Assembly: GCA_947379965.1 (NCBI GenBank)
Contig: CANCPC010000001.1
Coordinates: forward strand, 1-64,000
Length of the DNA stretch: 64,000 bases
Reading direction: 5' to 3'
Origin: Flavobacteriaceae bacterium
GTDB taxonomy: Bacteria > Bacteroidota > Bacteroidia > Flavobacteriales > Flavobacteriaceae
Both the position numbers and the translations under genes were made by a program. The notes under the pieces are model-generated. The model was not told the origin of the DNA and ran no database searches. It saw only the letters and a program-made list of their open reading frames with translations. Below, in pieces: positions 52,701 through 60,988 of the stretch (within the stretch, counting starts at the first letter, position 1; every line of letters begins with the position of its first letter).

Positions 52701-54140
52701 ATTACTGATATTTCAAAATACAGAAATACTGGTTATCCTAAATCACAAGATATATGGGTAAGAGTAGAAAGCAGCATAGATAATGCGTGTGTTGGTTTAG
52801 GACCTTATATTACTTTAAAAGTTGAGGCATTGCCTTTTGCAAATCCAGTAAATATTCCTAGAAAATGTGATGACAATCAGGATGGAATAGTCACTTTTGA
52901 CACATCCAATTTAGAATCAACTTTAATAGGGACAAATCAATTTTATCCCATTATTGTAAAATATTTTGACCAAAATAACAACCCGTTACCAAGTCCTTTT
53001 CCTGCTAGTTTTACAACAAAATCTCAAGTTATAAAAGCTGTTGTAACAAACAACACAACTTTAAAATGTTATGATGAAACTAAAATTCAATTTATAGTTG
53101 ATGTTTTGCCACAAGCATTTCCGGTTGCTTCTAGCCTAACAACTGTTTGCGATGACGAATTAGATCCTTTGAATCAAGACGGAAAATATGCATTTGACAC
53201 TTCAACATTCGAAGCAACTATTCTAGGTGGTCAAACAGGAAAGACAGTAAAATACATAGATGGAAATGGAAATCAATTACCTAGCCCGCTTCCTAATCCG
53301 TTTAAAACAGGAACCCAAAATGTAGTAGCGACAGTATTAAATCCTGCTAATACTTCTTGCACATCAACAACACAATTAAATTTTGTTGTAAATCCTCTTC
53401 CAAAAATCAATTTGAATACCAATGGCAACGAAAATAAGTTGGTTTGTTCTAATGATCCTACTTTTTCTGTTCTACTTGATGCAGGAATTCAAGACAATTC
53501 ATCACCAAACGATTATACTTATACATGGTCAAAAGACGGTATTATTTTAGGTAAAAAACCAGAATTATCCGTAAATAAAAAGGGCACTTATACCTTAGAA
53601 GTAAAAAATTCCTTTGACTGTAGCCGATTACGAAACATTACTGTGAATGCCTCAGATATTGCTAAAATTGAAACTATTGAAATTATAGATATGACTGATG
53701 TCAATACGGTTACCGTAAATGTAACCGGGCCAGGGAAATATGAATATAGTATAGATGACCCTGTTGGTTTTTGGCAAGACTCTAATTTCTTTGCTAATGT
53801 GCCTTCAGGAATTCACGATGTTTATATAAAGGATAAAAATGGCTGTGGCTATGTTAGCAAAACAATTGCCGTTATTGGAGCGCCAAAATTCTTCACTCCA
53901 AACAATGATGGCTATAACGATTATTGGAGTATAAAAGGCGTGAATGAAACTTTCAATTCTAAATCTATAATCTATATTTTTGATCGATATGGAAAACTTA
54001 TAAAACAGTGGGCCCCTTATTTAAACCAAGGCTGGGATGGTACTTATAACGGATCGCCTTTGCCTGCAGATGATTATTGGTTTACGCTAAAACTAGAAGA
54101 TGGCCGAGAAACAAATGGTCATTTTAGCTTGAAACGATAG
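49728..54140 (+). CDS. T9SS type B sorting domain surface protein with LRR-like and C-type lectin-like regions
   Basis: Signal peptide; LTSLDVSKNTAL repeats; lectin-like segment (GYLATLTSADEAQL...WIGGSDEAEEGTWKWVTGPE); C-terminus FFTPNNDGYNDYWSIKG...FDRYGKL...WDGTYNGSPLPADDYWFTLKLEDGRETNGHFSLKR. Confidence 0.9.
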   Translation: MKKLLFVVLLLSNFFGHSQYTLIPDINFEKALINRLIDTGIPDGKVQTSNIIGLTDLSLTGENITNLTGIQSFVSLKNLQCGQNLFTSIDLSKNTSLENLDCTINKLTSLDISKNLKLTNLACEGSPLTNLDVSKNTALKYLNCGGSQLTSLDVSKNTALGLLICRNNQLTSLDVSNNKSLLYLECFYNNLIHLNLKNGNNVAMGEGGVLLQFNPNLSCVQVDNKAYSDANWSTRKDATTSFSEDCSKIAAIAPPIITATGNQTYCPGTSLPIVENISITNDPSEPSTDAIYIQISSGYIIGQDQLILANAGLHSSITTSWDANAGKLKLYSPSGAKILYKDFETAIKDVQFSSFSATASGIRSFSITIGQANYLPRNKHFYRYISSPGIYWKDAKVEAESQAKYYYGLHGYLATLTSADEAQLSGTQALGTGWIGGSDEAEEGTWKWVTGPEGLENGGTGTVFWYGTNSGYSPSPINFAFWNNNEPNDSNGSLNGIGEDYAHITNPNLSGAIRGSWNDLPNTGGSGLYAPQGYIVEYGGIIPGDVDDIHISASTSLTIAKITTITPNVTICETSTTMLQASSTTGVINWYDAATGGNLLKNNSSNYTTPPLSTTTTFFVDNGCSVRKPITVTVEPLPIANIVTIPRKCDDNQDGIVTFDTSNLESNLLNGQSLSNVSVSYFDQNNATLPSPFPASFTTKSQIIKAVITNKTSLKCSAATNIQFIVDVLPQAFSVPASLTTTCDDEPNPINQDGKFAFDTSTFESILLGTQSGMEVTYTLQNGTILSTLSPTFVTGTQDVLVTVTNPSNTNCTATTTLHFVVNPLPIVNDVTIIQCDSDLVPDGKTFFNLNVKNDQISTNYINEDFTFYTSQSGANIGILSPDLILNELAFENTTASIMEVWTRVTNKITGCFSIAKLILKVPATNLLSTYKIEVPPVCDDFIDSNNDNRDGISTFDFYWTKAKILEQLANQNYTINYFRNKIDALSQLNPITDISKYRNTGYPKSQDIWVRVESSIDNACVGLGPYITLKVEALPFANPVNIPRKCDDNQDGIVTFDTSNLESTLIGTNQFYPIIVKYFDQNNNPLPSPFPASFTTKSQVIKAVVTNNTTLKCYDETKIQFIVDVLPQAFPVASSLTTVCDDELDPLNQDGKYAFDTSTFEATILGGQTGKTVKYIDGNGNQLPSPLPNPFKTGTQNVVATVLNPANTSCTSTTQLNFVVNPLPKINLNTNGNENKLVCSNDPTFSVLLDAGIQDNSSPNDYTYTWSKDGIILGKKPELSVNKKGTYTLEVKNSFDCSRLRNITVNASDIAKIETIEIIDMTDVNTVTVNVTGPGKYEYSIDDPVGFWQDSNFFANVPSGIHDVYIKDKNGCGYVSKTIAVIGAPKFFTPNNDGYNDYWSIKGVNETFNSKSIIYIFDRYGKLIKQWAPYLNQGWDGTYNGSPLPADDYWFTLKLEDGRETNGHFSLKR

Positions 54141-54205
54141 GTATTCAATTGCTATAAATAAGTAAATATTCCAATAGTATTATAGAAAATTAACAATTTT
54201 AAGAA

Positions 54206-56518
54206 ATGAAAAATGCTATTTTTTTTATAATAATCCTACTCTTGTTTTCTAAAATTGGATTTGCAACTAATTCTATAATCACGCCAAAACAAGATTCTAT
54301 TTCATCTAGAAATGACACCATTAGTTATAAATCATTTCCGTTTTTTAAAATCAATAAAACATCATCACCCGCAACTAATCTTTTAGAAATAAAGGCAACA
54401 GGCGATCAAGTTTATTGTCCACAAACAGCAATAAATATCGTAACCGATATTACAATAACAGATTCTGAACATATAAATACTGATGCAATCTATATCCAAA
54501 TTTCAACGGGATATAATGATTCACAAGATTTACTAACCTTAACTGGTTCTCATCCAACAATAAAATCAGTTTGGGATTTAACCACAGGTAGACTAACGCT
54601 AACCTCAAAAAATCCAGGTATTCTAGTCAATTATGATGATTTTATTAAGGCAATAAAAGATGTAGTTTATACCAACTCGTCCTATAAACCAACCGGAAAT
54701 AGAACCTTTTCTATAAGTACAGATAAACTTAGTTACTTACCATCTAATCAACATTTTTATGAGTTTGTATCAAGCAAAGGAGTTACTCCAGATTTAGGCA
54801 TTGATTGGGGAATAGCTGATAAATTAGCAAATGCAAGAACGTATCATGGATTAAAAGGCTATTTAGTCACCATATTATCGGCAGATGAAAACCAACTAGC
54901 AACAACACAACAAACAATAAATGGCGGTGGATGGATTGGCGGTTCTGATACCGTAGAAGAAGGCGTTTGGAAATGGATGACAGGCCCCGAGAAAGGAACA
55001 CAGTTTTTTTTCAACTTATCTTCCACTCCAGCGCCAGGTGTTTTTATATCTAATCCTCGTGGAGTTGGGTATGTTTCAAATTATGCAAATTGGAATAGAA
55101 GCAGTACCAATTGGTACAACGGAATTCAAATTTACGAACCCGATAATATTTATAATTTATTTAGAGAAGATGAAGATTATGTTATAATTGTAGATAATGA
55201 TGGAAAAGGAACTAAAGGAACGTGGAATGACTTAAATTACTATGGCGAATCATTTGAAGGTTCTCAACAAGCCAACGGATTTATCGTAGAATATGGCGGA
55301 ATGCCAGGTGATCCCGAAATACATTTAGCCACAAGTACCTCTTTAACCATTCCTCAAATTACCAGTACTACCGAGTCAGCAACCTGTGGAAATGGCAATT
55401 TAATTTTAGAAGCAACCTCTAATTTAGGAACTATTAATTGGTTTAAAAATGAAACTGGTGGTATTGCCATTGCAACAGGAACAACTTTTACGACACCTAA
55501 TCTATCAAAAACCACCACCTACTATATAGACACCGAATATAGTCTTTGTGATAAATATTCAACTAGAACACCAGTAACTGCAACTATTTATAATATCCCA
55601 GTAATTACAACCACAAATTCGAGGTTCACTTTATGTGGTCCTGGTAGTGTGACACTAGAGGCAAAAACAACCGAAGGAACAATATATTGGTATAGTGAAT
55701 CAAATGGGAACAATCTAATTGCAGTAGGAACAACGGTAACAAGAACTTTTGATAAAAACACAACATTATACATTGAGGCAGTTAACCAAAATTGTACGAC
55801 GGGGACTCGAGTTCCAGTTGAAGTAGTTGTATATACTCTGCCTATTATTCCTGATGAAGATTTAGTTATTTGTAAAACAAAAAAGTTAATAATTGACGCT
55901 AAAATTTCAGAAATAGGAATGACCTATTTATGGTCTAATGGAGAACAAACTCAAACAATCGAAATTTCTAAAGCTGGAATATATACGGTTGATATAACCC
56001 GTGCTGCACCCGAAAATTGCACCGTCCAAAAAAAAATAACAGTAACAGAAAACCCGGCTCCTATAATAGAAACAGTTTCCGTTGAAGAAACAACAGTAAC
56101 CATAAAATTAAAAAATCCTAATACTTATTATGAATTTTCTATTGATGGAATAAACTATCAAGCATCAAATGTTTTCGAAAATTCTTCAGCTGGACTACAA
56201 TTAGCATCTGTAAGAGAAGTAAATGGTTGCAACTATGTCGCCGAAAATTTTGTAGTAATAGTAACCCCTCGTTTTTTCACCCCAAACAATGACAACTTCA
56301 ATGATTATTGGGAAGCAAAAGGTTTAATTAATTTTCCAAATGCAGTAATCACTATTTTTGACCGATACGGAAAACTAATTACCCAGCTAAATTCATTAAA
56401 ACCAAAATGGGACGGAACATTCAATAATAAGCTTTTGCCTTCTGATGATTATTGGTATGTATTAAATTTAGGAAATGGAATGGCAGTAAGAAAAGGACAT
56501 TTTTCTCTAAAAAGGTGA
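54206..56518 (+). CDS. T9SS type B sorting domain surface protein with C-type lectin-like region (paralog of upstream gene)
   Basis: Signal peptide; GYLVTILSADENQL...WIGGSDTVEEGVWKWMTGPE; C-terminus FFTPNNDNFNDYWEAKG...FDRYGKL...WDGTFNNKLLPSDDYWYVL...KGHFSLKR. Confidence 0.9.
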   Translation: MKNAIFFIIILLLFSKIGFATNSIITPKQDSISSRNDTISYKSFPFFKINKTSSPATNLLEIKATGDQVYCPQTAINIVTDITITDSEHINTDAIYIQISTGYNDSQDLLTLTGSHPTIKSVWDLTTGRLTLTSKNPGILVNYDDFIKAIKDVVYTNSSYKPTGNRTFSISTDKLSYLPSNQHFYEFVSSKGVTPDLGIDWGIADKLANARTYHGLKGYLVTILSADENQLATTQQTINGGGWIGGSDTVEEGVWKWMTGPEKGTQFFFNLSSTPAPGVFISNPRGVGYVSNYANWNRSSTNWYNGIQIYEPDNIYNLFREDEDYVIIVDNDGKGTKGTWNDLNYYGESFEGSQQANGFIVEYGGMPGDPEIHLATSTSLTIPQITSTTESATCGNGNLILEATSNLGTINWFKNETGGIAIATGTTFTTPNLSKTTTYYIDTEYSLCDKYSTRTPVTATIYNIPVITTTNSRFTLCGPGSVTLEAKTTEGTIYWYSESNGNNLIAVGTTVTRTFDKNTTLYIEAVNQNCTTGTRVPVEVVVYTLPIIPDEDLVICKTKKLIIDAKISEIGMTYLWSNGEQTQTIEISKAGIYTVDITRAAPENCTVQKKITVTENPAPIIETVSVEETTVTIKLKNPNTYYEFSIDGINYQASNVFENSSAGLQLASVREVNGCNYVAENFVVIVTPRFFTPNNDNFNDYWEAKGLINFPNAVITIFDRYGKLITQLNSLKPKWDGTFNNKLLPSDDYWYVLNLGNGMAVRKGHFSLKR

Positions 56519-56521
56519 TTT

Positions 56522-57658
56522 TTATTCACTAACTTTTTTTTGAATTTCATCTAAAATATAAAGGTAGTCTTCTTGATTTTTCACAAAATCACGATTAGTA
56601 ATATCTATCATCAATACATTTAATTTGCTTTGTGATTTGATATACTCTAAATAACCATCATTAATTTTATCCAAATAGGAAGCTGAAATATTTTGTTCAT
56701 AATCTCTGCCTCTTTTCTTGATATTGGCTAACAAACATTCGGAATTTTGATACAAATAAACATACAAATCGGGTTTTGGTATTTCCTTATAAACAATGTT
56801 AAATATCGTGCGATACAATCGATATTCCTCTTCGGCAAGTGTAATTTTGGCAAAAATCAAGGATTTAAAAATATGATAATCAGCAACTATAAAATCCTTA
56901 AACAAATCAAATTGAGCTAAATCATCATGTATTTGCTGGTATCTATCGGCAAGGAAAGACATTTCAAGCGGAAAAGCATAACGGCTTTGATCTTCATAAA
57001 ATTTTGGAAGAAAAGCATTATCAGCAAAACGTTCTAGGACCGTTTTAGCATTAAAGTCTTCGGCAAATCTTGTAGCTAAGCTTGTTTTACCTGCACCTAT
57101 ATTTCCTTCAAAAGCAATATAATTATAGTTTTCTAAAGAAATTTTATCCAATGGTATTTCTAATTTTTGAACTAAAGTGCAAACGCTTTTATCAGGAGAT
57201 ATTTCAATTAAATCTGATATTTTTTTTTGAAGAATAGGATGTTCCCAATCTAAATTCAAATCCTGCATAGGTAACAAAACAAATTTTCTGTTTTGCATGA
57301 GAGGATGGGGAACTTTTAGATTTTCGGTTTCAATTATTTCCTCATCAAAAGTGATTAAATCGATATCTATAATTCGGGATTGATAGTTTAAATTTTGGCC
57401 ACGAACACGACCCATTTTTTTTTCAATCTTTAAAAAAGCAGTCAAAACAGCCTGTGCGTTTTTATAAGTATGTAAGACCAAAGCACAATTATAAAAGGCA
57501 TCACTATCAAAACCCCAGGAGGGAGTTTCATATAAATTCGAAACTTTGATAATTGTTCCAATTTCCTGATGAATGAACTGCAAACAATTTTCTATGTTTT
57601 TTAGACGATTGCCTTGATTGGTTCCAATGGATAAAACGATCTGATGTTGTAATTTCAT
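56522..57658 (-). CDS. Fusion: HPPK (FolK)-like domain + deoxynucleoside kinase domain
   Basis: N-term VLSIGTNQGNRLKNI...GRVRGQNLNYQSRIIDIDLI...PHPLMQNRKFVLLPM; C-term YIAFEGNIGAGKTSLATRFAED...LADRYQQ. Start set at MKLQHQ. Confidence 0.92.
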   Translation of the reverse strand: MKLQHQIVLSIGTNQGNRLKNIENCLQFIHQEIGTIIKVSNLYETPSWGFDSDAFYNCALVLHTYKNAQAVLTAFLKIEKKMGRVRGQNLNYQSRIIDIDLITFDEEIIETENLKVPHPLMQNRKFVLLPMQDLNLDWEHPILQKKISDLIEISPDKSVCTLVQKLEIPLDKISLENYNYIAFEGNIGAGKTSLATRFAEDFNAKTVLERFADNAFLPKFYEDQSRYAFPLEMSFLADRYQQIHDDLAQFDLFKDFIVADYHIFKSLIFAKITLAEEEYRLYRTIFNIVYKEIPKPDLYVYLYQNSECLLANIKKRGRDYEQNISASYLDKINDGYLEYIKSQSKLNVLMIDITNRDFVKNQEDYLYILDEIQKKVSE

Positions 57659-57901
57659 ATTAGTATCAGTTTTGAAATAAACCATGCAAATTTTACGAAG
57701 TTATTTTGTTTTTTTGTGCAACAAATCATTTGAATAGGACCGCTATTGAAATGGTTTTTAACGCAGAAAAAGAGAAAATTATAAGTCAAAACAAAGTTCA
57801 CTTAACACAAATGAAAGTAAAAACATAGTGAAGTAAATGTAATGTTTATTTTGAAAAATATACTTGACCACAAATTAAGTAAAAGAATTTTAGAATTGAA
57901 C

Positions 57902-57909
57902 TATATTTG
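57902..57909 (+). promoter_or_regulatory. Candidate -7 element (TATATTTG) upstream of sppA
   Basis: Matches TAnnTTTG; about 90 nt upstream of the likely start. Confidence 0.35.
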
Positions 57910-57971
57910 CGTTCGAGTTGATAACAATTTAACAGTTAAAAAAAATTGATTTTGTAACACAAACACTCGTT

Positions 57972-59759
57972 TTGCTACTTATTAAAAAAAATAAAATTAT
58001 GAAGTTTTTAGGAAATGTATTGGCAACCGTTGTTGGTTTATTCGTTTTTATTATGATGTTCGTTTTCGGAATAATAATCATTGCTACCGTTTTTGGTGGC
58101 AATTCCGAAGAAATTGCAGTTAAAGATAATTCGGTTATCGAATTAAATTTAGAACACATCAATAATGATTATGCTGGAAAATATAAAGATCCTTGGATGT
58201 CAATTTTATCCGATGGAGAAAAAGTGGGCCTTATTGACGTGATCAACGCCATCGAAAAAGCAAAAACAGACGATGACATCAAGGGAATTTCGATTTTGAA
58301 TGACGAATCCGAATTAGGGATGGCGCAAAGAAAAACACTGCGTGATGCAATGGAAAATTTCAAAAAATCAGGAAAATTCGTAATGGCTTATGCCAATTCC
58401 TATTCACAAAAAGAATACTATTTAAATTCTGTGGCCAATACCATCTACCTGAATCCGATTGGCGATTTTAATTTCAAAGGACTATCCGCCGAAATTATGT
58501 TTTTCAAGGATTTACAAGAAAAAACAGGCGTTAAAATGGAAGTTATTCGTCACGGAAAATACAAAAGTGCTGTGGAGCCTTTTTTAGAAAATAAAATGAG
58601 CGATGCCAATAGAGAACAAACTTCGGCATTATTAAATTCGATTTGGAGTTCGGTTACCGATGATATTTCAAAAAGTAGAAATATAACTGTAACAAAATTA
58701 AACGAAATTGCCAATGGCCTTCAAGCAAGAACTCCGGAAATGGCAAAAGCAGAAAAATTAATAGATGTTATAGCTTATGAAGATAGCTACCATGACGCTA
58801 TTCGACAAATTTTGAAGGTCGAAAAAAACAAAGATTATAACAAAATTAGCATTTTGGACTATACCCGAAAAATGATAACTACATCAGAAAACACAGATGC
58901 GGTAGATAAAATTGCAATTATTTATGCACAAGGAGAAATAAAAAGTGGGGAAGGTGATGTAAATACAATTGGAGAAATTTCTATGAATCGCTCGCTGATA
59001 GAAGCTAGAAAAAATAAAAATATCAAAGCAATTGTCCTTAGAATCAATAGCCCTGGAGGGAATGCATTGACATCCGATTTGATTTGGAGAGAAATCGAAT
59101 TGACCAAGAAAGTAAAACCGGTGGTGGTTTCTATGGGAAATTATGCCGCTTCAGGCGGATATTATATTGCATGTAATGCTAACAAAATTTTCGCCGAGAA
59201 CAATACTATTACAGGTTCAATAGGAGTTTTTGGAATATTACCTAATTTCAGCCCATTGGCAACAAAAATAGGTTTGCATACCGAGCAAGTAAAAACCAAT
59301 GAAAATGCAGCTGAATATAGTCCGTTTTTACCTTTGGAAGAAAAATTCAAATCCACAACCCTTGAAGGTGTGGAGCATATCTACAAAACATTTGTAACCC
59401 ACGTTGCCGAAGGAAGAAAAATGACCTTTGCACAAGTGGATTCGATTGCCCAAGGAAGAGTTTGGTCTGGTCGCGAAGCACTAAAAATTGGACTCGTTGA
59501 TAAAATTGGTGGTTTAGATCAGGCTATTAAAGAAGCCGCAACTTTGGCAAAAATCAAAAAATACAATACACAAAATTTTCCAGAATATGAAAAAGACCTC
59601 AACGATATTCTAGGAAATTTGCCATTTGCAAAATCTAAAGAATCTTTTATAAAAGAGGAATTTGGTATGGAAACCTATAAAATCATGGAGCAAATAAAAA
59701 GAGTTCAATCTAAAAAAGGAGTTCAGGCATTAATGCCTTTTGAGATTAATATTCAGTAG
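57972..59759 (+). CDS. sppA: Signal peptide peptidase SppA, 67K type
   Basis: N-terminal TM; IVLRINSPGGNALTSDLIWREI; SMGNYAASGGYYIACNANKIFAENNTITGSIGVFG. Likely start MKFLGNVLATVVG. Confidence 0.94.
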   Translation: MLLIKKNKIMKFLGNVLATVVGLFVFIMMFVFGIIIIATVFGGNSEEIAVKDNSVIELNLEHINNDYAGKYKDPWMSILSDGEKVGLIDVINAIEKAKTDDDIKGISILNDESELGMAQRKTLRDAMENFKKSGKFVMAYANSYSQKEYYLNSVANTIYLNPIGDFNFKGLSAEIMFFKDLQEKTGVKMEVIRHGKYKSAVEPFLENKMSDANREQTSALLNSIWSSVTDDISKSRNITVTKLNEIANGLQARTPEMAKAEKLIDVIAYEDSYHDAIRQILKVEKNKDYNKISILDYTRKMITTSENTDAVDKIAIIYAQGEIKSGEGDVNTIGEISMNRSLIEARKNKNIKAIVLRINSPGGNALTSDLIWREIELTKKVKPVVVSMGNYAASGGYYIACNANKIFAENNTITGSIGVFGILPNFSPLATKIGLHTEQVKTNENAAEYSPFLPLEEKFKSTTLEGVEHIYKTFVTHVAEGRKMTFAQVDSIAQGRVWSGREALKIGLVDKIGGLDQAIKEAATLAKIKKYNTQNFPEYEKDLNDILGNLPFAKSKESFIKEEFGMETYKIMEQIKRVQSKKGVQALMPFEINIQ

Positions 59760-59975
59760 TTTTTTGATCAAAAGTGATTTTCATACATAAAAATTTATTT
59801 TTAAAAACATAGATTTTTATTAGTTTTTAAAAGTCGCTTTACTTGATTTTAGTATATCATATTTAGGATTAAACAAAATTGGGCTCCATAACTCCTTTTA
59901 GTAGGTTTATATCTGAATTATTTTTAAAATTTATAATTAGTTGGACTTTATATTAATTACATCCAACGGATTCTA

Positions 59976-60770
59976 TTAAATATTAATTTGCACAACATAA
60001 CCTTCGGAACTGCGAACATTAAAAACTGTTCCGTTTTCGAAAATTAAATATTGCCCTTTTATTCCGGTGAGTTTTCCTTGAAAATGAGGTGTTTTTTCTA
60101 AACTCAAACTATTCACTTTATTGGGATATTCTAAAACTGGATAATCCATAAGGTATAAATCCTCTTTTTGGGAGTAGAAATATTCCTTCACTTCGGATGG
60201 AATTAAGTTTTCGACTTTTAATCTTTCAGTAACTAAATCGACTTGTTCCACATCGTTTTGGAGCATTTTACGCCAATTGGTTTTATCGGCATAATGATTT
60301 TTCAAAGCAACTTCGGTAATCCCTGCAAGGTAGCGATTAGGAACTTCTACAATCGAAATAGCTTGCGTGGCGCCCTGATCGATCCATCGAGTAGGCATTT
60401 GGGTTTTTCGGGTCACGCCTACTTTCACTTCACTTGACAAGGCTAAATAAACGATATGAGGTTGCAATTGAACTTTTTTTTCGTAAGCGATATCTCGATC
60501 TTCAATACCTAGATGCGCCTTGCTTAACTCGGGTTTCATTATCCAATCGCCTACAGCGGGACTCGAATAAAAACATTCATAGCAAAACCCCTGACGATAT
60601 ATTTTTTTCTTTTTTCCACAATTCAAACATTGGTGACCCACAAAATTAATTGTTAGGCTTTTATCCAACAATTGATTCATATTTAGAAAACTGTTTTCGA
60701 AAACCAAGTAATATTGAATTGGATTTCCAAATTCGGTTTGCATTTTAGTAAGTACGCCTTCGTATGTCAT
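59976..60770 (-). CDS. DUF2797-like protein with Cys-rich zinc-ribbon-like segment
   Basis: CLNCGKKKKIYRQGFCYECF; KVGVTRKTQMPTRWIDQGATQAI; family from memory of the motif. Confidence 0.8.
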   Translation of the reverse strand: MTYEGVLTKMQTEFGNPIQYYLVFENSFLNMNQLLDKSLTINFVGHQCLNCGKKKKIYRQGFCYECFYSSPAVGDWIMKPELSKAHLGIEDRDIAYEKKVQLQPHIVYLALSSEVKVGVTRKTQMPTRWIDQGATQAISIVEVPNRYLAGITEVALKNHYADKTNWRKMLQNDVEQVDLVTERLKVENLIPSEVKEYFYSQKEDLYLMDYPVLEYPNKVNSLSLEKTPHFQGKLTGIKGQYLIFENGTVFNVRSSEGYVVQINI

Positions 60771-60794
60771 TTAATTTCTGATTGTAGATTAACG

Positions 60795-60963
60795 ATTTAT
60801 GATTTTAGATTTTGGAGTATAAAGATTAGATTTCTATTTATTAGTAACCCTATCTAAGGCAGAATCTTTATGAAAATAGATTTTTTATATAAAAAAACAC
60901 TATTTTTGATACGAATGCAAAGTTAGTATTTGTCAATCGATAATCAAATCTAAAATCATAAAT
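60795..60963. repeat. 18-bp perfect inverted repeat flanking the DUF2797/GH3 intergenic region
   Basis: ATTTATGATTTTAGATTT at 60795-60812 and its reverse complement AAATCTAAAATCATAAAT at 60946-60963. Confidence 0.8.
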
Positions 60964-60988
60964 CAGCACTCTAAAATCATAAATTTCT

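Noticed and set aside
49890-53402. Possible CRISPR-like or VNTR array in the repetitive lectin-like gene
   Set aside because: The repeats are protein-coding LRR-like units and a two-copy domain duplication, with no regular spacer structure.
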